A DNA stretch of 64,000 nt. Origin: CAIWHR01 sp963846855 (lineage in GTDB: Bacteria; Pseudomonadota; Gammaproteobacteria; Burkholderiales; Casimicrobiaceae). The translations under genes were made by a program, and so were the position numbers. The DNA lies in NCBI GenBank assembly GCA_963846855.1, contig CAWJXK010000008.1, positions 1,302,001 through 1,366,000 on the forward strand, written 5' to 3'. Numbering within the stretch: the stretch's first letter is position 1; the number at the start of each line of letters is the position of its first letter. The notes below the pieces were generated by a model, which saw nothing but the letters and a program-made list of their open reading frames with translations, did not search any database and was not told where the DNA came from. Positions 39,922 to 48,200 of the stretch are shown here, one piece after another.

Positions 39922-41798
39922 GCCCGCCACCGTGCGGTGAAGCGGGACAGCGCGCCGCCGATCCCCATCGGAAACGCGAGCACGATCACGAGGATGGCCG
40001 CGCCGAGCACGGCGTGCCAGTAATCGGTGATGCGAGCGAGCGTGTCGGAGAGCCAGGTGAACACGCCCGCGCCGATGAGCGGGCCGGCAAGCGCATTGAG
40101 CCCGCCGAGCAGCACCATGACGAGCGCGTCGACGGAACGCGGAATGGCGAGCGTTTCCGGGGAGATGCTGCCCTTGGAGAATGCATACAGCCCGCCGGCG
40201 AGCCCGGCGAACGCGCCCGCGAGCGCGAATGCCGTGCGCTGCGTGCCACGCACGTCGATGCCGATCGCCTGCGCCCGCAGCGACGAGTCGCGACAGGCGC
40301 GGAGCGCGTATCCGAGCGGCGCCTGCGCGATCCAGGCGAGCGCGGCGAGCGCGGTCGCGCCGAGGCCGAGGACGAGCCAGTAGTAGGCACGCCCGTGCGC
40401 GAGCCATTCGGGCGGCCAGATGCCGACGAGGCCATTGGACCCGCCGGTCACGCTGTCCCACTGGAACGCGATCGACCACGCGATCTGCGCGAAGGCGAGC
40501 GTGAGCATCGCGAGATAGACCCCGGAGAGCCGCACGCAGAACCAGCCGACGACGACCGCGCCGGCGAATCCGGCAAATGGGGCGGCCGCGAGCGCGGCCC
40601 CCATCGGCCAGCCGTGCTTCGCGGCGAGCGCCGCGGCGTAGGCGCCGACGCCGAAATAAGCGGCGTGCCCGAACGACGCCATCCCGCCCGTCCCCATCAG
40701 GAACTGGAGGCTCGCGGCGAACAGCGCGAACACGATGACGTCGGTCGCGAGCACCAGCGTGTACGCGTCACCGACCACCGGCAGCAGCGCCGCCAGCACG
40801 AACGCGACCATCGCGGTGATCACGGCCGGGCGGCCGGGCGCGACGATGAGCGCGCGAAATTCGGCGAGGGGCGTCGTCGGCGGCGCCGGCGGGGCCTTGC
40901 CGAGGAAGCCGTAGGGCCGCACGACCAGCACGATCGCCATCACGACGAATTCGGCGACCAGCGTGAGCTTGGGAAACGCGATCGCGATGCCGCCGATCTC
41001 GACGGTGCCGAGGCCGATGCACAGCGCGCGCGTCAATCCGATCACCAGCGCGGCGAGGAATGCGCCCGGAATCGATCCCAGTCCGCCGACCACGGTGACG
41101 ACGAACGCCTCGGCGATGATCGCGAGGTCCATGCCAAGATTGGCCGGCTCCTGCGGCAGCTGCAGGGCGCCGGCAAGGCCGGCGAGGAATGCGCCGAGCG
41201 CAAACACGCTGGTGAAGAGCGCGCGCTCGTTGATGCCGAGCGCGCCGGCGATAACGCGATTCTCCGTGGCCGCGCGCACGAGCATGCCGAAGCGCGTCTT
41301 GTGGATGAGCCAGGTGAGGCCGATGAGAACGACCGGGCCGACGCCGATGAGAAGAAGGTCGTAGGTCGGCACGACGCGCCCCAGCACGTCGATCGCGCCG
41401 GTGAAGCCGGGGGCGCGCGGACCGAGCAGATCCTCCGGCCCCCATATCGCCAGCGCCGCGTCGCGGACGATCAGCACGATGCCGAACGTCGCCGCGAGCT
41501 GCAGGAGCTCGGGCGCCGAGTAGATGCGCTTCAGGAGCAGTGCCTCGATCAGCGCGCCGAGCGCGGCGACCGCCAGCGCCGCGACCAGGACGCCGCCCCA
41601 GACGCCGAGTGGACCGCGCCCCAGCGCTTCGCTCAGCGTCCAGGCGATGTAGGCGCCCAGCATGTACAGCGAGCCGTGGGCGAAATTGACGACGCGGGTG
41701 ACGCCGAAGATCAGCGTCAGGCCGGCGGCGACGAGGAACAGCGACGACGCGCCGGAGAGGCCGGTCAGGAGTTGCGCGAGCAGGGAGGCGGAAGACAC
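39918..41798 (-). CDS. fused LivH-LivM permease of a branched-chain-amino-acid-type ABC transporter
   Basis: 626 residues. The LivH-like half (residues 1 to about 295) starts LLTGLSGASSLFLVAAGLTLIFGVTRVVNFAHGSLYMLGAY and contains NRVIAGALGINERALF. The LivM-like half (about 325-620) has MASFGHAAYFGVGAYAAALAAKHG and the conserved LRACRDSSLRAQAIGID and GSISPETLAIPRSVDALVMVLLGG. The two permeases are normally separate proteins. It is 146 bases downstream of the binding-protein gene. Confidence 0.9.
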   Translation of the reverse strand: MSSASLLAQLLTGLSGASSLFLVAAGLTLIFGVTRVVNFAHGSLYMLGAYIAWTLSEALGRGPLGVWGGVLVAALAVAALGALIEALLLKRIYSAPELLQLAATFGIVLIVRDAALAIWGPEDLLGPRAPGFTGAIDVLGRVVPTYDLLLIGVGPVVLIGLTWLIHKTRFGMLVRAATENRVIAGALGINERALFTSVFALGAFLAGLAGALQLPQEPANLGMDLAIIAEAFVVTVVGGLGSIPGAFLAALVIGLTRALCIGLGTVEIGGIAIAFPKLTLVAEFVVMAIVLVVRPYGFLGKAPPAPPTTPLAEFRALIVAPGRPAVITAMVAFVLAALLPVVGDAYTLVLATDVIVFALFAASLQFLMGTGGMASFGHAAYFGVGAYAAALAAKHGWPMGAALAAAPFAGFAGAVVVGWFCVRLSGVYLAMLTLAFAQIAWSIAFQWDSVTGGSNGLVGIWPPEWLAHGRAYYWLVLGLGATALAALAWIAQAPLGYALRACRDSSLRAQAIGIDVRGTQRTAFALAGAFAGLAGGLYAFSKGSISPETLAIPRSVDALVMVLLGGLNALAGPLIGAGVFTWLSDTLARITDYWHAVLGAAILVIVLAFPMGIGGALSRFTARWRA

Positions 41799-41944
41799 GC
41801 GTCGGGAAACCAGGTCGGCGGCGCGCGAAGCGCCGCAGGCCGCGATTCTAGCCCGCCGGGCGCATGCACCGTCGACGCCGTGTCATTCACGCGGCCCGGG
41901 CGATTCGCGTCGGGTCCGCCGGGGACTGCCCGAAAATGTACGAG

Positions 41945-43147
41945 TCAGTTCGCGGGCCGAAGCTTCTTCACGGCGTCGTCGGAGGGCAGGTAGTCCTTGC
42001 CGTCGGCGTAGCGCCAGTCGACCATCACGCCCTTGCCGTCCTTGACCGCCGTGCGGCCGACGAACGCGCCCATCGTCGACTGATGGTCGAGGGCGCGGAA
42101 GGTGATCCTGCCGAACGGCGATTCGACGCTGAGGTTGCCGAGCGCGGCGACGATCTTCTCGGGGTCGGTCGATCCCGCCTTGCGGATCGCGGCGGCGGCC
42201 GTGACGACGGTCGTATACCCGACGACGGAGCCGAGACGCGGATAGTCCTTCCATTTCGCCTGATACGCGTCGAGGAAGCGCTTGTGCGCGGGCGTTCCGA
42301 TCGCGTACCACGGATAGCCCGTCACCCACCAGCCGACCGGCGCCTCGTCCTTCATCGGATCGAGGTATTCGGGCTCGCCGCCCAGCAGGTTGAACACCGG
42401 ACGACCCTTGAAGAGGCCGCGCAGCTCGCCTTCGCGGACGAAGCGGGCGAGGTCGGTACCGAAGAGCGACGAGAAGATCGCATCGGGTTTGTCGTCGATC
42501 AGCGCCTGCACGACCGGGCCGGCCTCGATCTTCCCGAGCGGCACCGCCTGCTCGACGAATTCGATGCCGCCCGGCTGCAGCGCGATCATGAGCTTCTTGA
42601 ACGCCGCGGTCGCCGACTGGCCGTACTCGTAATTCGGGTAGACGATCGCCCAGCGCTTCTTGCCGAGCTTCGCGGCCTCGGGCGCCAGCATCGCCGTCTG
42701 CATGAAGGTCGACGCGCGCAGCCGGTACGTGTACTTGTTGCCGTTCTCCCAGACGATCTTGTCGGTGAGGGGCTCCGCGGCGAGGAACGGCACCTTGCGC
42801 TGCCGGGCGAGGTCGGCAACCGCGAGCCCCACGTTCGATGCGAACGTGCCCATCAGCATCACGACCTTTTCTCGCGAGAGCAGCTCTTCGGCGACGCGCA
42901 CCGCATCGCCCGGGTTGCCGTTGTCGTCGCGCACGACGATCTCGATCGGACGCCCGAGAACGCCGCCCGCGGCGTTGATCTCGTCCCGCGCGAGCTCCAT
43001 GCCCTTCTTGTAGGGTTCGAGGAAGGCCGGGAACGTCTTGTAGCTGTTGAGCTCGCCCAGCTTCACGGGCTCTGCGGCGAGCGCGGCGGACGCCAGGGTG
43101 ACGAGGAGGGCCGCGGTCACGACCCGCAGCCGGCAGAGGCGATTCAT
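41945..43147 (-). CDS. branched-chain-amino-acid-type ABC transporter binding protein
   Basis: About 400 residues of the periplasmic binding protein type 1 (LivJ/LivK-like) family. The signal peptide is MNRLCRLRVVTAALLVTLASAALA. The mature domain begins VKLGELNSYKTFPAFLEPYKKGMELARDEINAAGGVLG. The ATG at 43147 follows a GGAG site; longer readings upstream would lie in the region after the terminator. The ligand could be an amino acid, amide or aromatic acid and cannot be told from the sequence. Confidence 0.9.
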   Translation of the reverse strand: MNRLCRLRVVTAALLVTLASAALAAEPVKLGELNSYKTFPAFLEPYKKGMELARDEINAAGGVLGRPIEIVVRDDNGNPGDAVRVAEELLSREKVVMLMGTFASNVGLAVADLARQRKVPFLAAEPLTDKIVWENGNKYTYRLRASTFMQTAMLAPEAAKLGKKRWAIVYPNYEYGQSATAAFKKLMIALQPGGIEFVEQAVPLGKIEAGPVVQALIDDKPDAIFSSLFGTDLARFVREGELRGLFKGRPVFNLLGGEPEYLDPMKDEAPVGWWVTGYPWYAIGTPAHKRFLDAYQAKWKDYPRLGSVVGYTTVVTAAAAIRKAGSTDPEKIVAALGNLSVESPFGRITFRALDHQSTMGAFVGRTAVKDGKGVMVDWRYADGKDYLPSDDAVKKLRPAN

Positions 43148-43307
43148 GAAAGCTCCGGGGTATGCCGAAACCGCAATTGTCCAACGAAGCGGCCGGAATG
43201 GCACACTTTTTCGTCGCCCGGGCGAAGTCGAGAGGGGGTGAGATGCTCGCCTCCCGGGTTGGGCGGACTGCATGCATCCCGTCCGCCCATGTCCGCCGGG
43301 CGCGCCA

Positions 43308-43335
43308 AAAGAAAAAGGGCGGGACATCCCGCCCC
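43308..43335 (-). terminator. rho-independent terminator after the 23-residue ORF
   Basis: On the minus strand a seven-base GC stem (GGGCGGG/CCCGCCC) with an ATGT loop is followed by TTTTTCTTTT. It lies between the small ORF and the binding-protein gene. It should end the FNR/small-ORF transcript and insulate the Liv operon. Confidence 0.8.
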
Positions 43336-43354
43336 TGACTTGCCCCGTTCGGAG

Positions 43355-43426
43355 TTACTTGGGCATGTCGGCCGGCTCGGACTTGATCGTTTTCCAATCG
43401 ATCCCATTGTCCGCGGGGTTCGCCAT
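43355..43426 (-). CDS. 23-residue small ORF of unknown function
   Basis: The peptide begins MANPADNGIDWKTIKSEP and ends ADMPK. An AGGGGAT ribosome-binding sequence lies eight bases upstream of the ATG. The stop is followed 20 bases later by a strong terminator. This gene-like layout (good ribosome-binding site, stop, terminator) argues for real expression despite its size. It is 54 bases downstream of the FNR-type regulator on the same strand. It resembles no small protein I recognise; it is hydrophilic, with no membrane segment and no PqqA-like motif. Confidence 0.45.
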   Translation of the reverse strand: MANPADNGIDWKTIKSEPADMPK

Positions 43427-43480
43427 TCTGATATCCCCTGGATCAAGGAATCCGAAATGAGGTGAATTGCCGAGAATACG

Positions 43481-44226
43481 TCAACTGCGCTGCCCAACCA
43501 TCCTTTTCAAGCTGACCGGGTCGAGCAGCTTGATCGAGCGACCCTGCACCTGAATCAACCCTTCCTCCTGAAGCCGCGAAAAGACGCGGCTCACTGTTTC
43601 GAGCTTCAGACCAATATAGCTGCCGATCTCGGCGCGCGTTAACCGCAGCGTGTATTCGGTGGACGAATAGCCGCGGCGGCGGTAGCGGTCGGCCAGGTTC
43701 AGGAGAAACACAACGAGTCGCTCTTCGGCACGCATGCTGCCGAGCATGAGCATTGCACCTTGGTCCCGCATCATCTCCCTGGACATGAACTGATGGAGAT
43801 TGTGCTGCATCATTGGCACGGTACGCGCGAGGTCCTCGATTTCGGAGAAGGGTAGCGCGCAGACGTCAGCTTCCTCGAGTGCAATCGCCCCCACGGTGTG
43901 CTTGTCGGTTCCGATGCCGTCGTATCCAATGATCTCGCCCAGCATGTGGTAGCCAACGATCTGTTCGCGGCCATCCTCGGCAAGCACGGTGGTCCTGAAC
44001 GATCCCATTCGGATCGCGTATAGCGCACGGAAGGGGTCTCCAGCGCGATATAGCGTTTCATTCTTCTTGAATCGGTTTCGGTGCAGGACCAGCTTGTCGA
44101 GCTGCTCCGTCTCGCCGACGTTAAGGCCAACGGGCAGACAGAGTTCGCGCAGCGTGCACGATTGACAATGGATGCGGAGCGCGTGGATCGAGAAGACCTG
44201 CGCGGGTGACGCCGCGGGTGCGACAT
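43481..44226 (-). CDS. fnr: FNR/Anr-type oxygen-sensing Crp-family regulator, 5' end unresolved
   Basis: The cAMP-binding-like domain and the C-terminal helix-turn-helix (RAEIGSYIGLKLETVSRVFSRLQEEGLIQV) are clear. The E-x2-S-R recognition pattern LETVSRVF is FNR-like. Upstream in the same frame, HCQSCTLRELCLPVGLN gives the C-x2-C-x5-C cluster, and a fourth Cys lies in EEADVCALPF, as needed for an oxygen-labile [4Fe-4S] cluster. The frame has no ATG, GTG or TTG between a TAA at 44345-44347 and an internal ATG at 44008, which lies after the cysteines. I end the feature at an out-of-frame ATG at 44226, assuming one missing base; an ATT at 44287 is another option. Confidence 0.8.
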
Positions 44227-44532
44227 GCGCGACCGGCTGGCCGCACGATTCGGCCGCGATGGGTAATGCATGCGCAATGTTGGAAATAGTGGCTCGATAG
44301 CTTTTTGCGGAAGGGCTCGTGCGACGCGAGCGGATCGACTCACCTTACGCGCATTTTGGTCAAATAGCAGAAAGATCGTGGCAAATGCCCCGACTTTCGG
44401 TAGGGGATCGATGCGACAGCGCACGCCCTACAGCGCCGCGCGTGCCCTTGCGCTAGACTTCCATATGCCCTGAACCGGTAGGTCGCCAAACCACCTTCGG
44501 CCGGGGCGCCACTCCTAGGTACGGGGGCGAAC

Positions 44533-44925
44533 ATGAACCACTACGGCATCAGCGCGATCCACTGGAACATGAACCTTGGCGAGATCGATCAAGTGATGTT
44601 GCACAAGGTCGTGCGGGACGAGCGCAACGGCATGGTTGCTCTTCGGCACGGCGAACGGGTTTGGTGCGAGGATGTTGCACGCCTCATTCGTGGCGGCGAC
44701 AAGGTTTGGGTGGTGCAGGCAGCCGGGCGCGATAGCTTCAGGAACACGGACCACGTCGGCATCAACGTAAGACGCGGCCGGAACGCGTACCTTTACAGCC
44801 ACACGAAAGACGGGAAGCCAACCACCGCTTTGACTGACCTGCCGCGCTACGACAGGCAGGACGATTCCCTGGCCACGGCGATCTGGGCTGATACGCAGCA
44901 GCTATCTAGTCCGCCCCGACGTTAG
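44533..44925 (+). CDS. hypothetical protein resembling DUF3892
   Basis: 130 residues. The middle (about residues 45-105: EDVARLIRGGDKVWVVQAAG, HVGINVRRGRNAYLYSHTKDG, TTALTDLP) resembles the small DUF3892 domain, which has no known function. The N-terminal 40 residues contain IHWNMNLGEIDQVMLHKVV and resemble nothing I know. It stands alone on the plus strand between two minus-strand units, in a region of lower coding density. Confidence 0.6.
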   Translation: MNHYGISAIHWNMNLGEIDQVMLHKVVRDERNGMVALRHGERVWCEDVARLIRGGDKVWVVQAAGRDSFRNTDHVGINVRRGRNAYLYSHTKDGKPTTALTDLPRYDRQDDSLATAIWADTQQLSSPPRR

Positions 44926-44953
44926 ACTCCGCACTGCTCTCTCGAGAAGTACT

Positions 44954-45106
44954 ATGTCCGTTGCCAAATTCCGCCGATGGAGCGCCGTCTATTGGATCGT
45001 TCTGGCGCTGATCCTAGGCGACTGCGCCATGGAAGCCTTCGGCGTGGGGCCGAGCTGGACCGCGACATTTTGTTCGGTGCGGGCCCCCGCTGACCGGTCG
45101 AGGTGA
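44954..45106 (+). CDS. possible 50-residue membrane peptide
   Basis: An ATG-started frame of 50 codons with one hydrophobic stretch (VYWIVLALILGDCAMEAFGV) after a basic start MSVAKFRRW. There is no strong ribosome-binding site. It could be a short gene or a remnant of a longer one. The DUF3892-like gene ends 28 bases upstream. Confidence 0.3.
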   Translation: MSVAKFRRWSAVYWIVLALILGDCAMEAFGVGPSWTATFCSVRAPADRSR

Positions 45107-45133
45107 GCCGTGTTGACGTAAAGGGGCGGACCA

Positions 45134-45290
45134 ATGCACGCGCCGGCGATTCTTGTGCTTTACCCGTTCCGGTTCCGCGACCCGCTGCCCAAGGAGCGCA
45201 CCGCGCCAGGTACGTCGCCGAGCGGTGCGAGATGTAGCGCGCTATGCGGCCTGGGAGATCACCACTGATGGGCGATGCGATTGACGCGCG
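45134..45290 (+). pseudogene. decayed small ORF with YPFRFRD...RARYVAER...WEI pattern
   Basis: Three short pieces in different frames line up as one small protein: ILVLYPFRFRDPL, then ARYVAERCEM, then ARYAAWEIT. I recall small proteobacterial hypothetical proteins with this YPFR-RD, RARY-AER and WEI pattern, but I cannot verify it. Two frame breaks and a stop within 150 bases indicate decay. The rest of 45107-45439 shows no further coding sequence; it becomes AT-rich near 45370-45440. Confidence 0.35.
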
Positions 45291-45439
45291 TGTGAAGTGA
45301 GTCGCGGGACCGCACGGGACGCGTGAGCAATGCCCTCGCGTGTGCGAGTTGCGTTCCCCCGTTGCGCGAAGTAAATAATGAAACCACTTACTAGCAGAAT
45401 TGCGCGGGAAGGATTGTTTCGCTAAATCATTGTTTTATA

Positions 45440-45515
45440 TGGTGCCGGCGGAAGGAGTTGAACCCTCGACCTTCGCATTACGAATGCGCTGCTCTACCAA
45501 CTGAGCTACGCCGGC
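45440..45515 (-). tRNA. tRNA-Thr (anticodon CGU)
   Basis: The minus strand gives a complete 76-base cloverleaf including an encoded CCA. The acceptor stem GCCGGCG pairs fully with CGCCGGC. The D-arm contains AGCTCAGTTGGTAGAGC. The anticodon stem GCGCA encloses the loop TTCGTAA with anticodon CGT. The T-arm is GAGGG-TTCAACT-CCTTC. Confidence 0.96.
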
Positions 45516-45532
45516 ACGAAGCGAAACGCGAA

Positions 45533-45562
45533 ATTATAGCGGAAAACAGCGACGGCCTCCAA
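45533..45562 (-). promoter_or_regulatory. promoter of tRNA-Thr
   Basis: On the minus strand a perfect TATAAT (45533-45538) lies 17 bases upstream of the tRNA 5' end. TTGGAG sits 18 bases further upstream as the -35. Confidence 0.6.
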
Positions 45563-45729
45563 GCCGCCGTCCCGATGGACGCTATCCGAGACAAGGTGGA
45601 TGCGGCCCTCGGTGCGCGGGAGCTGTCGCGAGCCGCGTTGCCACGGCGGCGGGGTGCGCGTGCCGCTGCGGTACACTCGGCGCGGCGCCGGCTTGGCGCG
45701 CTACCGCGTCCGACGACGCGCCTTTTCCC

Positions 45730-46476
45730 TTGGGTGACACGAGGACCCTCCACGGATTCCATGCGGTGACCGCGCGCCTGCGGCAGCGGCCGGACTCCGT
45801 GCAGTCGCTCTATGTTGCGTCTGGGCGCCACGACGCGCGCACGCGCGACCTGATTGCCCGGGCGGAGCTCGCGCAATGCCCGGTTCACTCGGCCGACGAG
45901 ACGCGCCTTCGCGAAATCGCCGGCACGGACCGCCACCAGGGGATCGTCGCCATCGTCTCCTCGGCCGATGCGCCGGTGTCGCTCGACGACGTCATGGAAA
46001 CGCTCTCGGAGCCCGCGCTGCTGCTCGTGCTGGACGGCGTCACCGATCCGCACAACCTGGGTGCGTGCCTGCGCAATGCCGACGTCTTCGGCGCGCATGC
46101 GGTGATCGTTCCCAAGGATCGTGCCGTCGGCGTTAACGCGACCGTCGCGAAGGCGGCGAGCGGCGCGGCCGACACGATCCCCGTCATCACGGTCACCAAT
46201 CTCGCGCGAACGCTGCGCGACCTGAAGTCGAAGGGCGTGTGGATCCTCGGCGCCGACGCGGGCGGCGAGAGCCTGTTTGACGCCGATGTCACCGGCCCGG
46301 TCGCGTGGGTGCTGGGCGCGGAAGGGTCCGGGCTGCGCCGCCTCACGCGCGAGCTGTGCGACCGCATCGTCGGCATTCCGCTCTCGGGCACCGTCGCGAG
46401 CCTCAACGTCTCGGTGGCGGCAGGCATCTGCCTCTTCGCGACGCGGCGGGCGCGGGTCGCCGAACGGGAAGGCTAG
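45730..46476 (+). CDS. rlmB: 23S rRNA (guanosine-2'-O-)-methyltransferase RlmB
   Basis: A 248-residue SpoU-family methyltransferase that modifies G2251 of 23S rRNA. The N-terminal substrate-binding domain starts TLHGFHAVTARL. The knotted catalytic domain carries motif 1 LDGVTDPHNLGACLRNADVFG, motif 2 WVLGAEGSGLRRL and motif 3 IPLSGTVASLNVSVAAGI. It appears to start at TTG (45730). The usual partner rnr is absent; a tRNA gene lies upstream on the other strand. Confidence 0.93.
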   Translation: MGDTRTLHGFHAVTARLRQRPDSVQSLYVASGRHDARTRDLIARAELAQCPVHSADETRLREIAGTDRHQGIVAIVSSADAPVSLDDVMETLSEPALLLVLDGVTDPHNLGACLRNADVFGAHAVIVPKDRAVGVNATVAKAASGAADTIPVITVTNLARTLRDLKSKGVWILGADAGGESLFDADVTGPVAWVLGAEGSGLRRLTRELCDRIVGIPLSGTVASLNVSVAAGICLFATRRARVAEREG

Positions 46477-46487
46477 CGGAAAGAAAA

Positions 46488-46510
46488 ACGCCCCGCGTGC
46501 GGCGGGGCGT
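46488..46510. terminator. bidirectional rho-independent terminator between rlmB and the dpp operon
   Basis: A nine-base perfect stem ACGCCCCGC/GCGGGGCGT has a five-base loop. On the minus strand it is followed by TTTTTC, which would end the dpp operon. On the plus strand it is followed by TTCG, a weaker end for rlmB. The two convergent genes end at 46476 and 46543. Confidence 0.85.
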
Positions 46511-46542
46511 TTCGATCGTGTGCTCTCGGAGAATCGCTACGG

Positions 46543-48174
46543 TCATTCCTTGATGTCGACCCCATAGAAAGTGTGGCGGCCGAACGGCGAGAGCTTGTAG
46601 TCGATCACTTCCTTGCGCACAGGCTTGAGCTGCACCGCGTGCGCGATCGTGAACCACGGCGCCTGCTCCTTGAAGACGACCTGTGCCTTCATGTAGAGGT
46701 CCGAGCGCTGCTTCTGGTCGGTCAGGGTCACCGCCTTCAGCACGAGGTCGTCGAACGGCTGGTAGCACCACTTCGACACGTTGCTGCCGCCGGGCTTCGC
46801 CCCGTCGCAGCCGAGCAGGTTGTGCAGGAAGTTGTCCGGGTCGCCGTTGTCGCCGGTCCAGCCCAGCATCCCCATCTGGTGCTCGCCGTTCTGCATCCGC
46901 TTGCGGTACTCGCCCCATTCGAAGCTCTTGATCTCGGCCGTGACGCCGACCTTGCTGAGGTCGGCCTGCATCAATTCCGCAATCCGCCTCGCGTTGGGGT
47001 TGTACGGCCGCTGGACCGGCATCGCCCACAGGTCTGTCGTGAAGCCGTTCGGATAGCCGGCCTCGGCCAGCAGCTTCTTCGCCGCGGCGGGGTCATAGGG
47101 ATCGTCCTTGATCGCGTCGTTGTACGACCATTGCGTCGGAGGAATCGGATTCTTCGCCGCCACGCCGGTTGTCAAATAGACGGCGTCGATGATCGCCTTC
47201 TTGTTGATCGCCATGTTGACGGCCTTGCGCACCCGCACGTCGTCGAACGGCTTCTTGGTCACGTTGTAGGCGAGATAGCCGATGTTGAGGCCGGGCTGCT
47301 CGAGCACGACGACGTTCGGGTCCTTGCGGATCGCGTCGAGGTCGGCTGGGTTCGGGTACGGCATCACGTGGCATTCGCCCTTCTGCAGCTTCGCCCAGCG
47401 CACCGACGCGTCCGGCGTGATCGAGAACACGAGGTCGTCGATCTTCGCCTTGCCGCCGTAGTATTGCGGAAACGCCTTGTAGCGGATCACCGCGTCCTTC
47501 TGGTACTGGACGAGGTAGAAGGGTCCGGTGCCGATCGGCTCCTGGTCGATCTTCTCCGGCGTGCCGGCCTTCAGCATCGCGTCGGCGTACTCTTTCGACT
47601 GGACCCCCGCGTATTCCATCGCCAGGTCGGACAGGAACGGCGCCTCCGCCCGCTCCAGCGTGATCCGCACCGTGTAGTCGTCGACCTTCTCGACCGACTT
47701 CAAGAGCTTCGGCATCCCCATGTCGTTGAAGTACGAGTGGTTGGTGCTCGTCACCTTGAAATACGGATTCGATTCCTTCCACTGGCGCTCGATCGCGAAG
47801 ATCATGTCGTCGGCGTTGAAATCGCGCGTGGGCTTCCACGCGCGGTGGTTGTGCCATTTCACGCCCTTGCGCAGGTGGAACGTGTAGACCTTGCCGTCGG
47901 GCGAGATCTCCCAGCGCTCGGCGAGGCCGGGGACGACGGTCGTGCCGCCGCGCTCGAAATCGACGATGCGGCTGTAGATCTGGCTGTTGGCGTCGAATGA
48001 CGTGCCGGTCGTGTTCACGCCGGGATAGAAATTCTCGGGGCTGCCTTCGGAGCAGAACACCAGCGTCTTCGCTGCGACGCCAGTGGTGGCGAACAGGATC
48101 GGAAGCGCCAGCGCCGCAAACAGCGCACGGCGGGCGCCGGAAAGCTGGCGCAAAGTCGGATCGAGCTTCGTCAT
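46543..48174 (-). CDS. dipeptide/oligopeptide ABC transporter binding protein (DppA-like)
   Basis: 543 residues of the SBP family 5 class. A signal peptide ends near TTGVAAKTLVFCSEGSP. The family segments YSRIVDFERG, VKWHNHRAWKPTRDFNADD, and GTGPFYLVQYQKD are present. KWNPQL-type ligands are not visible, but VAYNVTKKPFDDVRVRKAVN is a hallmark. A GAGGAG site precedes the ATG at 48174. It is the last gene of a minus-strand operon in the order permease, permease, ATPase, ATPase, binding protein, unlike E. coli dppABCDF. The ligand is unknown (dipeptides or haem precursor are typical of the family). Confidence 0.9.
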   Translation of the reverse strand: MTKLDPTLRQLSGARRALFAALALPILFATTGVAAKTLVFCSEGSPENFYPGVNTTGTSFDANSQIYSRIVDFERGGTTVVPGLAERWEISPDGKVYTFHLRKGVKWHNHRAWKPTRDFNADDMIFAIERQWKESNPYFKVTSTNHSYFNDMGMPKLLKSVEKVDDYTVRITLERAEAPFLSDLAMEYAGVQSKEYADAMLKAGTPEKIDQEPIGTGPFYLVQYQKDAVIRYKAFPQYYGGKAKIDDLVFSITPDASVRWAKLQKGECHVMPYPNPADLDAIRKDPNVVVLEQPGLNIGYLAYNVTKKPFDDVRVRKAVNMAINKKAIIDAVYLTTGVAAKNPIPPTQWSYNDAIKDDPYDPAAAKKLLAEAGYPNGFTTDLWAMPVQRPYNPNARRIAELMQADLSKVGVTAEIKSFEWGEYRKRMQNGEHQMGMLGWTGDNGDPDNFLHNLLGCDGAKPGGSNVSKWCYQPFDDLVLKAVTLTDQKQRSDLYMKAQVVFKEQAPWFTIAHAVQLKPVRKEVIDYKLSPFGRHTFYGVDIKE

Positions 48175-48200
48175 GACATGGACTCCTCTTTCAGTGGGGC

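Noticed and set aside
40014..41993. A 659-codon plus-strand frame opposite the Liv permease
   Set aside because: It is extremely rich in Glu, Arg and Asp, as expected when hydrophobic codons are read in antisense; the permease on the minus strand is clear.
43195..43216. Possible sigma-54 promoter (TGGCAC with downstream TTCG)
   Set aside because: The -12 GC is absent and it faces away from the nearest gene start.
43261..43288. Inverted repeat GGGCGGA...TCCGCCC read as a second terminator
   Set aside because: The 14-base loop is long and no T-run follows on either strand; the strong terminator is at 43308-43335.
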